A stretch of DNA of 50,566 bases from an uncultured Pelagibacteraceae bacterium (GTDB lineage Bacteria > Pseudomonadota > Alphaproteobacteria > Pelagibacterales > Pelagibacteraceae). The translations under genes and the position numbers were made by a program. Location of the stretch: positions 1 to 50,566 of the forward strand of contig CACJIJ010000006.1 in assembly GCA_902593445.1 (NCBI GenBank), in the 5' to 3' direction. Below are positions 39,743 through 49,382 of the stretch, piece after piece; positions within the stretch are counted from its first letter, which is position 1; every line of letters begins with the position of its first letter. The notes under the pieces are model-generated. The model worked only from the letters and a program-made list of their open reading frames with translations, made no database searches and was not told where the DNA came from.

Positions 39743-40894
39743 ATGAATATTAATGATTGTTATAACTTTGACGATTTTAGAAAATTAGCAAAAAAAAAAT
39801 TACCAGCACCGATTTTTCACTATATAGATGGTGGTTCTGATGATGAGGTCACTCTAAGTAGAAATACTGAAGCTTTTAATGATTGTGATTTAGTTCCAAA
39901 TATTCTTAACAGTGTTGGTGAGCCAGATTTATCAACAACAGTTTTTGGTAGAAAAATTAGTATGCCTTTATTTTTATCACCTACGGCTATGCAAAGTTTA
40001 TATGATCCGGAAGGTGATAAAGCATCCGCAAGAGCTGCAGAAAAATTTGATACTATTTATAGCATGTCTACTATGGCATCTTTTTCAATCGAGGAGGTAG
40101 CAAATGTTTCAAGTGGTCCAAAACTTTTTCAACTTTATATTCATAAAGATAAATCAATTACAGACGATTTAATTGAAAGATGTTCTAGAGCAAATTTTGA
40201 TGGCATGTGTATCACAGTTGATACTCTTGTGGCAGGTAATCGTGAACGTGATCATAGAACAGGTTTTACGACACCACCAAAATTTACTTTGGATAGTTTA
40301 TTAAGTTTTGCGATGAGACCAGGATGGGTATTTAAATATTTTACTAATAAAAAATTTGAATTAGCTAACATCAAGAATAAGACAGATAAGGGAACCAATA
40401 TTGCAAAATCAGTAATGGATTATATAAATGAGCAATATGATCCTGCTATGAATTGGAAAGATGCTGAATATTGTATAAAAAAATGGAATAAACCAATGGC
40501 ATTAAAAGGAGTTATGTCAGTTGAAGATGCAAAAAAAGCAATAGATATTGGTTGTACAGCTATAATGATTTCAAACCATGGAGGAAGACAGCTTGATGGT
40601 TCTAGATCGCCTTTTGATCAAGTTAAAGCAATTTCAGATGCAGTGGGTGATAAGTTAGAAATAATTTTAGATGGTGGCGTTAGGAGAGGAACACATGTGT
40701 TAAAAGCTTTGGCTGCAGGAGCAACAGCGTGTAGTTTTGGAAAAGCGTTTCTTTTTAGTTTAGGTGCCGGTGGACAAAAAGGAGTTGAAAGATTGTTAGA
40801 AAATATGCAAAAAGAAATTAGACGAAACATGGTACTTATGGGATGTAAATCCGTTAAAGATCTTGATGCGTCAAAAATAATATATCGAAACTAA
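39743..40894 (+). CDS. FMN-dependent alpha-hydroxy acid dehydrogenase (LldD-like), copy 2
   Basis: FHYIDGGSDDEVTLSRN, LKGVMSVEDAKKAI, ISNHGGRQLDGSRSPFDQV; same length (383 aa) as copy 1. Confidence 0.92.
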   Translation: MNINDCYNFDDFRKLAKKKLPAPIFHYIDGGSDDEVTLSRNTEAFNDCDLVPNILNSVGEPDLSTTVFGRKISMPLFLSPTAMQSLYDPEGDKASARAAEKFDTIYSMSTMASFSIEEVANVSSGPKLFQLYIHKDKSITDDLIERCSRANFDGMCITVDTLVAGNRERDHRTGFTTPPKFTLDSLLSFAMRPGWVFKYFTNKKFELANIKNKTDKGTNIAKSVMDYINEQYDPAMNWKDAEYCIKKWNKPMALKGVMSVEDAKKAIDIGCTAIMISNHGGRQLDGSRSPFDQVKAISDAVGDKLEIILDGGVRRGTHVLKALAAGATACSFGKAFLFSLGAGGQKGVERLLENMQKEIRRNMVLMGCKSVKDLDASKIIYRN

Positions 40895-40998
40895 ATTCTC
40901 TTAAATTTAGGTCATTATTTATAATTTAAGTGTAATTTATCTTTAAAACAGAATAGACAAAAAAGTATTTTTCGTTTATTTTTTCGATTTTAATTTTT

Positions 40999-42165
40999 AT
41001 GAAATTAGCAGCGTCATTAAACAGATTAGGAACAGAGAGTGCTTTCTCAGTTCTAGCAGAAGCAAAAAAACTTGAAGCTCAAGGTCATCCGATGATTCAC
41101 CTTGGATTGGGCCAGCCAGATTTTAAAACTCCAAAGCATGTAGTTGAAGCAGCTAAAAAAGCATTAGACGATGGTCACCACGGTTATGTTATGTCTAATG
41201 GTATACCGGAATGTAGACAAGCGGTAACAAGATGGATCAAAAAACGATATAACGCTGATGTTGATTTTGAAAGAATTCTTATTATGCCAGGTGGTAAGCC
41301 GACAATGCATTATGCAATACAATGCTTTGGTGAGCCGGGTGCTGAAATAATTCATCCTACACCTGCATTTCCAATTTATGAATCTATGATTAATTATACT
41401 GGATCAACAGCAGTTCCTTATGATTTAACAGAAGATAAAGATTTAAAATTTAATGCTGATAAGATCTTATCATTAATTAATGATAAAACTAGATTGTTAA
41501 TTTTAATAAATCCAAATAATCCAACAGGAAGTTTTGTTGAAAAACCAGAGATTGATAAGTTAGCAGAGGGATTAAAAAAGCATCCCCATGTAACAATTCT
41601 AAGTGATGAGATTTATAGTAGACAGATCTTTGATGGAAAAGAAATGCCAACTTTTTTTAATTATCCTGAATTAAGAAATAGATTAATTGTACTTGAAGGT
41701 TGGAGTAAGGCTTATTCAATGACAGGATGGAGATTAGGTTGGAGTTTTTGGCCTGAGCATTTGGTTGAGCACGTAAATAAATTACTTATTAACAGTGTTT
41801 CGTGTGTAAATGCAGCAGCACAATTTGCTGGTATTGCGGCCCTTGATGGACCTGATGACTCAATTAATCTTATGATGGAAAAATTTACTCAAAGAAGAAA
41901 ATTAATACATGAGGGCTTAAATAGTTTGCCAGGTGTTGAATGTAGTTTACCTGGAGGTGCATTTTATGCATTTCCAAAAGTTATAGGTACTGGAATGAAC
42001 GGTTCTGAATTTTGTAAAAAAGCTATGCACGAGGCAGGTGTGGCAATAGTTCCAGGTACTGCTTTTGGTAAAACTTGCGGTGATTATGTTAGATTTAGCT
42101 TTGCGGCTTCACAAGACAACATCTCTAATGCACTAGAGAATATAAAAAAAATGCTCACTAAATAA
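40999..42165 (+). CDS. Class I/II PLP-dependent aminotransferase
   Basis: HLGLGQPDFKTPKHV, NPNNPTGSFVEK, SDEIYSRQIFDG, WSKAYSMTGWRLGW. Confidence 0.93.
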   Translation: MKLAASLNRLGTESAFSVLAEAKKLEAQGHPMIHLGLGQPDFKTPKHVVEAAKKALDDGHHGYVMSNGIPECRQAVTRWIKKRYNADVDFERILIMPGGKPTMHYAIQCFGEPGAEIIHPTPAFPIYESMINYTGSTAVPYDLTEDKDLKFNADKILSLINDKTRLLILINPNNPTGSFVEKPEIDKLAEGLKKHPHVTILSDEIYSRQIFDGKEMPTFFNYPELRNRLIVLEGWSKAYSMTGWRLGWSFWPEHLVEHVNKLLINSVSCVNAAAQFAGIAALDGPDDSINLMMEKFTQRRKLIHEGLNSLPGVECSLPGGAFYAFPKVIGTGMNGSEFCKKAMHEAGVAIVPGTAFGKTCGDYVRFSFAASQDNISNALENIKKMLTK

Positions 42166-42203
42166 GCTGTATTTTATCTTAAATTTTTATTAATATTACT
42201 TTT

Positions 42204-43577
42204 ATGAATGAACATGTTCAGAGTGAATTAAAAAAAATTTTTGATAGTAGATTTTCAACCTCAGAGTCTACAAGAGCAAATTATGCAAGAGGTGAGGATA
42301 CTTATGATCCAGTTTTATCTCAAGCTGTAATATTTCCTGAAACAAATGAGGAAGTTTCACAAATTTTAAAATTATGTAATGAGCATAAAATACCAGTAGT
42401 TCCATTTGGAACAGGAACATCTTTGGAAGGAAATGCCGTGGGAAACTCTAATGGAATTACGATTTCTTTAGAAAAAATGAATAAGGTTTTATCTGTCAAC
42501 GCAGAAGATTTTGATTGTAGAGTTCAAGCAAACGTTACTAGAAAACAATTAAACGAATACTTAAGAGAAGATGGTGTTTTTTTCCCAATTGATCCTGGTG
42601 CAGATGCAGCATTAGGAGGAATGGCATCGACTTCTGCTTCTGGAACAATGGCTGTAAAATATGGAACTATGAGAACAGTCATTTCGGGTTTAACTGTGGT
42701 TTTAGCAAACGGTGAGATAATTAGGACAGGAGCTAGAACTAAAAAATCTTCCGCTGGTTATAATTTAACAAATCTATTTATTGGTTCAGAAGGGACCCTG
42801 GGTATAATAACTGAGGTTCAGTTAAGACTATCACCAATACCCGAGAGTATTATGAGTGCGGTTTGTTACTTTCCAGATTTGGACTCTGCAGTAAAAACAG
42901 CACAAGAAGTAATTCAATATGGTGTGCCAATTGCAAGAATAGAAATGTTAAATAAGGATCAAATGGAAATAAGTATAAAATACTCTAAGTTAGAAAATAT
43001 TAAAGCGTCACCAACTTTATTTTTTGAGTTTCATGGTAGCGAAACTACTAATAATGAAGCAATAAGTATTGTTGAGGAATTATCTAAAGGAAATAATGGA
43101 AGTGATTTTCAATGGGCTTCCTCACCAGAAGAGCAAAAAAAATTGTGGAAAGCTAGGCATGATGTTTATTACTCTGTAAAAGCTCTTGGTCATAATATGA
43201 AAGTTTATTCAACAGATGTATGCGTTCCCATATCAAGATTGGTTGAATGTATTTCTTGGGCTGAAAAAGAGGTAAAAAGATTAGGATTAACAGCACCAAT
43301 GGTTGGTCATGTTGGTGATGGGAATTTTCATTCTATAGTTTTGTATGATCCAGATGACAAAGAAAAACAAAAAAAAATTAGACAATATAGTGATGATTTA
43401 ATTAGCAAAGCTTTAGAGCTAGAAGGTACTATTACAGGTGAACACGGTATTGGACTACAAAAAAAACATTACCTTTTAAAAGAGCATTTGGATAATGTGC
43501 CAGTCATGAAAGCGATCAAGAGAAGTCTAGACTCAAATAATATAATGAATCCTGGAAAAGTTTTTGATTTAAATTAA
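42204..43577 (+). CDS. FAD-binding oxidase, GlcD/D-lactate dehydrogenase family
   Basis: VPFGTGTSLEGNAVG, DPGADAALGGMASTSASGTMAVKYGTM, MVGHVGDGNFHSIVLYDP, GTITGEHGIGLQKK. Confidence 0.93.
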   Translation: MNEHVQSELKKIFDSRFSTSESTRANYARGEDTYDPVLSQAVIFPETNEEVSQILKLCNEHKIPVVPFGTGTSLEGNAVGNSNGITISLEKMNKVLSVNAEDFDCRVQANVTRKQLNEYLREDGVFFPIDPGADAALGGMASTSASGTMAVKYGTMRTVISGLTVVLANGEIIRTGARTKKSSAGYNLTNLFIGSEGTLGIITEVQLRLSPIPESIMSAVCYFPDLDSAVKTAQEVIQYGVPIARIEMLNKDQMEISIKYSKLENIKASPTLFFEFHGSETTNNEAISIVEELSKGNNGSDFQWASSPEEQKKLWKARHDVYYSVKALGHNMKVYSTDVCVPISRLVECISWAEKEVKRLGLTAPMVGHVGDGNFHSIVLYDPDDKEKQKKIRQYSDDLISKALELEGTITGEHGIGLQKKHYLLKEHLDNVPVMKAIKRSLDSNNIMNPGKVFDLN

Positions 43578-43589
43578 TCAAAAAATCTT

Positions 43590-44543
43590 ATGAAAAAAAT
43601 ATTTGTAACAAGACGACTTTTGAGAGCATGTGAAGATAAAGCACAAGGAATGTTTGAAGCGAATTTAAACCTTAATGACGAACTTTATTCTCAGCAAAAA
43701 CTTGTAGAATTAAGTCAAGGTTGTGATGGTATATTGTCATCACTAACTGATAAGCTTGATGCGGAAACAATTAATAAACTGCCAGAAAGTGTTAAAATTA
43801 TTTCTAATTTTGCAGTTGGTTTTGGAAATATAGATTTAGATGCTGCGAGGAATAAAGGCATTGCTGTAACTAATACTCCTGATGTTTTGACGGATGCAAC
43901 AGCAGAAATTGGAATTCTTCTAATACTTGGAGCTTGTAGAAGAGCTTCAGAGGGGATTGAAAGTGCAAGACAAGGAGCTTGGAAATGGTCAGCAGATTAC
44001 CTTATTGGTAAACAACTAACTGGTTCTAGGTTGGGTATTTTAGGAATGGGAAGAATTGGTCAAAAAATTGCTAAAATTGCAAAATCTTTAGGGATGATTA
44101 TTCATTATCATAATCGATCAAAATTAAATGAAGACAAAGAACAAGGCGCAACTTACCATGATAATTTAAAAAGTTTGTTATCAGTATCAGATGTTCTTTC
44201 AGTATGTTGTCCCGCATCCAAAGAGACAGTAGATATGATTAATAAAGAAACGATAGAATATTTACCAAAAGGTGCTGTAGTAACAAATGTTGCACGAGGA
44301 GATATCGTTGAAGACGAGGCGATGATTGATGCTCTTGATAGAAGAAAAGTTTATGCAGTAGGATTGGACGTATATAAAAATGAACCTAATTTAAATCCAG
44401 GTTATTTAAAACACAAAAGTGCATTTATACTCCCACACTTAGGCAGTGCAACAAAAGATACTCGGACAGCTATGGCTAATTTAGCGATAGATAATCTTGA
44501 TGAGTTTTTCAAAACAGGAAATTGTAAAAACAAAGTAAATTAA
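43590..44543 (+). CDS. D-isomer 2-hydroxyacid dehydrogenase (glyoxylate/hydroxypyruvate reductase-like)
   Basis: LGILGMGRIGQKIAKIAKSLGM, VTNVARGDIVEDEAMIDAL, ILPHLGSATKDTRTAM. Confidence 0.92.
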   Translation: MKKIFVTRRLLRACEDKAQGMFEANLNLNDELYSQQKLVELSQGCDGILSSLTDKLDAETINKLPESVKIISNFAVGFGNIDLDAARNKGIAVTNTPDVLTDATAEIGILLILGACRRASEGIESARQGAWKWSADYLIGKQLTGSRLGILGMGRIGQKIAKIAKSLGMIIHYHNRSKLNEDKEQGATYHDNLKSLLSVSDVLSVCCPASKETVDMINKETIEYLPKGAVVTNVARGDIVEDEAMIDALDRRKVYAVGLDVYKNEPNLNPGYLKHKSAFILPHLGSATKDTRTAMANLAIDNLDEFFKTGNCKNKVN

Positions 44544-44544
44544 A

Positions 44545-45459
44545 ATGTCTAAATCGATAGCGTTTATTGGAGTTGGCAACATGGGTTGTCCAATGGCTGA
44601 AAATTTAATGAAGGCAGGCAAAAATGTAAAAGTGTTTGATGTTTCAAAAAAAATGCTGGATATCGCGAGAGATAAAAATCTTAAAACAATCTCAAATTTA
44701 GACGAATTAATTACAACTGATGTTGACACAGTTATAACTATGCTACCAGAAGGCAAGCATTCCAAGGAAGTTTATTTAGGAGAAAATGGAATAATAAATA
44801 AAGTTTCAAAAAGTTGTATGTTAATTGATTGTTCAACAATTGATATCCAAACTTCTATCGAAATTGGAAAAAAAGCTTCAGAAATGGGAATTAAAATGAT
44901 TGATGCCCCTGTCAGTGGTGGAGTAATGGGAGCTCAAAAAGCAACTCTAAATATAATGGTTGGTGGATCAAAAGAAACATTTGAAAAAGCGCTCCCTTTG
45001 TTAAAAATTATGGGGAAAAATATATTTCATGCAGGTGATTTGGGTAGTGGGAATGGCGCCAAGATTTGTAACAATATGGCTTTAGGGATTGCAATGATTG
45101 CAGCTTCTGAATCATTAATGTTAGCGAAAAGATTAAATATAGATATTAAAAAAGTTCACGAAATTATGAAAAATGCATCAGGTAACAGTTGGCCAATTTC
45201 TGTTTATCCACCTTTACCAGGTTTAATTGATGGTACACCTTCTAATAACAATTATCGTCCAGGTTTCTCTGCAGGAATGATGAATAAAGATCTTAAACTC
45301 GCAAACGATTGTGCCAAAAGTGTAAATGCAGAAACACCATTAGGAAAAATGGCTTTAGAAATTTATGATCAATTTTGTAAAGAGGGTAATGATGCTAAAG
45401 ATTTTTCAGCGATTTCAAAAGTAATAGGTGGTACTGCTTGGGACTATCCTATTGATTAA
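44545..45459 (+). CDS. 3-hydroxyisobutyrate/2-hydroxy-3-oxopropionate dehydrogenase family
   Basis: IAFIGVGNMGCPMAENLMKAG, DAPVSGGVMGAQKATLNIMVGG, GNGAKICNNMALGIAMIAASE. Confidence 0.93.
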   Translation: MSKSIAFIGVGNMGCPMAENLMKAGKNVKVFDVSKKMLDIARDKNLKTISNLDELITTDVDTVITMLPEGKHSKEVYLGENGIINKVSKSCMLIDCSTIDIQTSIEIGKKASEMGIKMIDAPVSGGVMGAQKATLNIMVGGSKETFEKALPLLKIMGKNIFHAGDLGSGNGAKICNNMALGIAMIAASESLMLAKRLNIDIKKVHEIMKNASGNSWPISVYPPLPGLIDGTPSNNNYRPGFSAGMMNKDLKLANDCAKSVNAETPLGKMALEIYDQFCKEGNDAKDFSAISKVIGGTAWDYPID

Positions 45460-45465
45460 ACCAAT

Positions 45466-46554
45466 TTACTGTAAGTGTTTATAAATTGTTGTTCTAGAAA
45501 CACCTAATTTTCTTGAGGTAGCAGAAATATTATTTGTCTCATTATAAGTTGATCTAATTAAAGTACATTTCTCTCTTTTAATTTTTGTATCCTCACAATT
45601 TTTACAAGTACTATTTTTCATTTCCTTTATTACTTCAATAAACTTGTTTTCTTTAAAAATTTGACTTTTCACTACAAAAACAGATGAACCTAAATGATCT
45701 GTTATTTTTAATGTTTTATTATTTAATAAATCTGATGCAATAGATGAAAATGAATTTGTAAAAATTTTATTAAAATTTTCATTTTTAAGATCTACTAATC
45801 CATTAAGCATAATTTTTGCATTACTATTTGCTCCTACAATTAGACCATCTCCATTAACAGCCAATAAACCTACACTAGTTGTAGACAGATATTCTTGTCG
45901 AGGATGAAAGGATAAAATTAATTCGTGCTCAAACTTTTTTAAAAATAATTTTGTTTCGATACTTCTGGTTGCAAGTTTTACTAAGGCTAGAGTATGTTGT
46001 TCTCTAGACATATAGTCGGTAGAAGCATCTATAATTCCAATAGTCTTACCGTCATAATTAATTATAGGGCTCGCAAAACACGATATATTTTCATGTGCTG
46101 TAAAAAAATGTTCTTTACCAGAAACTATTGTCGGTTTTTTCAACTCTACAGACAATCCTAAACCATTTGTGCCACAGACTTTTTCTGCCCAAATTGATCC
46201 GGGTATTACTGTTTTACCCACATCTGTTTGAAGACAAGTTTTGTCATATAATGTATCAAGCACTAAACCATTTTCGTCTGAATAAGCTACCATAAAATTG
46301 GTACCAGCAATTTGTGAGTATAAAAGTTCTAATTCAGGAAGAACTATTTTTCTAAGGGTCTCATTTTTTTCTTTGATTTTTTTTAACTCAATAGATGATA
46401 TTACGCTTTGCTTTGGATCTTGAAATGGATTAAGACCTTCAGCAATGCATCTTGACCAGCTATCAGAAATTTCTTTGTCCATCACATAGGACAACATTCC
46501 TCTTTTTTTAAGAATATTTTTAAATTCTTTATTTACTGAAGATAAATTTGCCAT
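45466..46554 (-). CDS. AcoR-like regulator: GAF sensor plus Fis-type HTH, no AAA+ domain
   Basis: EISDSWSRCIAEGLNP, GTNGLGLSV, HFFTAHENISCFASPIINYDGKTIGIIDAST, C-terminal STYNETNNISATSRKLGVSRTTIYKHLQ. Confidence 0.88.
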   Translation of the reverse strand: MANLSSVNKEFKNILKKRGMLSYVMDKEISDSWSRCIAEGLNPFQDPKQSVISSIELKKIKEKNETLRKIVLPELELLYSQIAGTNFMVAYSDENGLVLDTLYDKTCLQTDVGKTVIPGSIWAEKVCGTNGLGLSVELKKPTIVSGKEHFFTAHENISCFASPIINYDGKTIGIIDASTDYMSREQHTLALVKLATRSIETKLFLKKFEHELILSFHPRQEYLSTTSVGLLAVNGDGLIVGANSNAKIMLNGLVDLKNENFNKIFTNSFSSIASDLLNNKTLKITDHLGSSVFVVKSQIFKENKFIEVIKEMKNSTCKNCEDTKIKREKCTLIRSTYNETNNISATSRKLGVSRTTIYKHLQ

Positions 46555-46638
46555 TTTCTAAAAGATAAATAAAAATATAGCAATCAACAACTAACCACAG
46601 GTTGTATTTGTAAACTATTTGAACACTTAAAAGCGGCA

Positions 46639-46667
46639 TTGACTCCATTGAAATTCAATTTTTTAAT
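46639..46667 (+). promoter_or_regulatory. Predicted sigma70-type promoter for the alcohol dehydrogenase gene
   Basis: TTGACT (46639-46644), 17-nt spacer, TTTAAT (46662-46667); small palindrome ATTGAAATTCAAT in the spacer; SD-like AAGGGAGAG before ATG 46700. Confidence 0.55.
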
Positions 46668-46699
46668 AAGATTATTAAAAATAAAAGGGAGAGAAAGCG

Positions 46700-47761
46700 A
46701 TGAAAGCACAGGTTTTGCACAAGTATGACCCAGAAATGAAAGAAAAAGTTTGGGTTACAGGTGAAGAAATGCCAGATCCAAAAATTGAGAAGGCATCAGA
46801 CGTAATTGTTAAAATTGGTGCTGCAGGAGTTTGCAGAACAGATTTACATATAATTGAGGGTGTATGGAAACATATACAAGATCCAGATGGAACTTTGTTA
46901 CCATGTGTAATGGGACATGAGAATGCAGGATGGATAGAAGATGTTGGTAAGGATGTTACAGAATATAAAAAAGGTGATCCAGTTATTTTACATCCTTTAA
47001 TTTCAGGAACTGGAGGTACTTGTTTAGATTGTAGAAGAGGAAATGATATGCATGCTGCTGCTGGCGCTTTCCCTGGATTAAGTATTAAAGAGGGAGGATA
47101 CTCAGAATTATTAAAAACAAGTGTTAGAAATTTAATTAAGCTTCCAAAAGTTCTAGCGCCTAAAGACGTTGCACCTTTTTCAGATGCAGGTCTTACAGCA
47201 TATAGAGTCGTTAAAAAAGCGACTAGGCACTTACTGCCAGGACAAAGTTGCACTATAATTGGTGCTGGAGGTTTAGGACATATAGCTATTCAATGTTTGA
47301 AAGCGATGTGTGCCGCTGATATTATTATAGTTGAGAAATCTGAAGCAGCTTTAAAACATGCAATGGAACTTGGTGGTGATCACGGAGTTTTAATTGATGG
47401 AAATGAAATCGAAAAAGTTCAAGAACTGACAAAAGGAAAAGGTTCTGAAGCAGTTATCGATTTCGTAGGTGAAAAGGGATCTACTGCCATGGGAATTCAA
47501 ATGACTTCTAATGGTGGTTTTTACTACATTGTTGGATATGGAGAAGAAATTAAATCACTTGCAGTTGATTTAATAATTTCTGAGAAAACAATTGTAGGTA
47601 ATTTAGTGGGAACGTGGTCTGAGTTATATGAATTGATGGAGTTAGCTGATCGAGGTAAAGTTAAGTTATCCATGCAAGAGTATAAATTAGACGATGCTAA
47701 TAAAGCACTTCATGATCTTAACGACGGTAAAGTTAAGGGACGAGCTGTTTTAGTTCCGTAA
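46700..47761 (+). CDS. Zinc-type NAD(P)-dependent alcohol dehydrogenase (MDR superfamily)
   Basis: AGVCRTDLHIIEG, MGHENAGWIEDVG, CTIIGAGGLGHIAIQCLKAM. Confidence 0.93.
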   Translation: MKAQVLHKYDPEMKEKVWVTGEEMPDPKIEKASDVIVKIGAAGVCRTDLHIIEGVWKHIQDPDGTLLPCVMGHENAGWIEDVGKDVTEYKKGDPVILHPLISGTGGTCLDCRRGNDMHAAAGAFPGLSIKEGGYSELLKTSVRNLIKLPKVLAPKDVAPFSDAGLTAYRVVKKATRHLLPGQSCTIIGAGGLGHIAIQCLKAMCAADIIIVEKSEAALKHAMELGGDHGVLIDGNEIEKVQELTKGKGSEAVIDFVGEKGSTAMGIQMTSNGGFYYIVGYGEEIKSLAVDLIISEKTIVGNLVGTWSELYELMELADRGKVKLSMQEYKLDDANKALHDLNDGKVKGRAVLVP

Positions 47762-47787
47762 TTAAGTAAAGTAAAAGAGAGGTGATA

Positions 47788-49323
47788 ATGAAAATAATAA
47801 AAACTTGCTTAACGGCTATTATATCAAGTGTAATGATATTTAGTCCTATGGCATATGCAGATAAGTGGAGTGATCAGTTCCCACATATCAAAGCTACTGG
47901 GGATATCCCTGGTGAGTGTTCTTACGAATCTATGTCGAAGAAAAATTATAAAGGTAAGACGCTAAAAATAAATACACACGCTGTGCCAGTTATGGGAGAG
48001 CCTACAGCTCTACATGCTGAACAGTTTGCTAAACTTACAGGAGCTAAAGTTGATGTAACTCATACCCCGGCAGGAGATTTATATGCTAAGGCGATGGTTC
48101 CATTTCAAGCGGGTCAAGCTCCTTATGATATAGTTTTTGGATTTTCTAATTTTATAAATGATTGGAGAAGATATCTAGAACCTGTACCAAAAAAATATGT
48201 AGAGATGAAACAAATGCAAGACGTTACTCCATCTCATATTGGTGTCGCTTCGTGGGACGGTGTTATGTACCAGTTCCCAGTTGATGGTGACAGACATTAC
48301 CTAAAATATAGAAAAGATGTCATTGACAATCCAGAAATGCAAAAAAAATATAAGGCTGAAACTGGAAAAGAGTTAAGAGTTCCGCAAACATGGAAAGAAT
48401 ATGGTGAAATTGCTAAATTCTTTAATGGTTGGGATTGGGATGGTGATGGTGAACCAGAATATGGTTCTGCAGAAGTTATGAAGAAAGATGACTTAATGTA
48501 CGCAGCATTTTATTCAAGATCAGCAGCATACTCAAAAAATCCAAAAACTCCAGGTGGGTTCTTTTTTGATTTAAAGACAATGAAACCTCTGATTAATAAT
48601 CCAGGTTTTGTTGAAGCCCTAACAGACTGGGTTGAGGCAACAAAATATGTTCCTCCAGGAGGAATAAATTTTGGTCTTGGAGATGAAATTGGATCATTCG
48701 GTGGTGGACAAACTTTATTTAGTTTTTCATGGGATGATGCATTTGTTGCAGCTATGCAACCAGATAGTCCAATAAACAATAAAGTTGGTGCAGCTCAATT
48801 ACCAGGTGCTATGAAAGTTTGGAATAGACAATCAAATTCATGGGATGAAGGTTTCAACCAAGCTCCATTTTTTGTATGGGGTTGGGCAGTTGGTGTAGCT
48901 AAGAAAAGTAAAGAGAAAGAAATGGCTTTTGATTACTTATGTTTCTTTGCTAACGAAGCTAACCACCAAGCAGATATTGGAATTGGTAGATTTGGAGTTA
49001 ATCCGTTCAGAAATGACGACTTTAAGGTTGATGTTTGGACACAAATTGGTTGGGACAAGGATATAGCTCAATCTTATGTTGATACACTGGCACAAATGGA
49101 AGAAAGTAAAAACAGAGTATTTCCATTAAGAGTACCAGGAACGTTTGAGTTCAATGCCGCTTTAGCTACTGCAGCATCTAAGGCACTAGCTGGACAATTA
49201 TCTCCACAAGCAGCATTAGATGAAGCTGCTAAACAGTGGGAAGATATACTTAACAGAGTAGGTAAAGACAATGTCAGAAAAGCTTACGCTGTTGGTGTAG
49301 CGATGGAAGACAACAAATTGTAA
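47788..49323 (+). CDS. ABC transporter sugar-type substrate-binding protein (CUT1-like)
   Basis: Signal peptide MKIIKTCLTAIISSVMIFSPMAYA; extracellular-binding-protein family 1 features; listed GTG at 47782, ATG 47788 preferred after AGAGAGG. Confidence 0.92.
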   Translation: MKIIKTCLTAIISSVMIFSPMAYADKWSDQFPHIKATGDIPGECSYESMSKKNYKGKTLKINTHAVPVMGEPTALHAEQFAKLTGAKVDVTHTPAGDLYAKAMVPFQAGQAPYDIVFGFSNFINDWRRYLEPVPKKYVEMKQMQDVTPSHIGVASWDGVMYQFPVDGDRHYLKYRKDVIDNPEMQKKYKAETGKELRVPQTWKEYGEIAKFFNGWDWDGDGEPEYGSAEVMKKDDLMYAAFYSRSAAYSKNPKTPGGFFFDLKTMKPLINNPGFVEALTDWVEATKYVPPGGINFGLGDEIGSFGGGQTLFSFSWDDAFVAAMQPDSPINNKVGAAQLPGAMKVWNRQSNSWDEGFNQAPFFVWGWAVGVAKKSKEKEMAFDYLCFFANEANHQADIGIGRFGVNPFRNDDFKVDVWTQIGWDKDIAQSYVDTLAQMEESKNRVFPLRVPGTFEFNAALATAASKALAGQLSPQAALDEAAKQWEDILNRVGKDNVRKAYAVGVAMEDNKL

Positions 49324-49332
49324 AACACTTTA

Positions 49333-49357
49333 TGTGGCCGTCAAACTGACGGCCACA
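49333..49357 (+). terminator. Strong GC-rich hairpin between binding-protein and permease genes
   Basis: TGTGGCCGTCA-AAC-TGACGGCCACA, perfect 11-bp stem with 3-nt loop; no immediate T-run. Confidence 0.7.
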
Positions 49358-49382
49358 GCAAAATTAATCTAAAATTTTTGTT

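Noticed and set aside
46675-47253. 192-aa - strand ORF opposite the alcohol dehydrogenase gene
   Set aside because: Long shadow ORF antisense to a well-supported gene; Pro/Ser/Cys-rich composition without motif.
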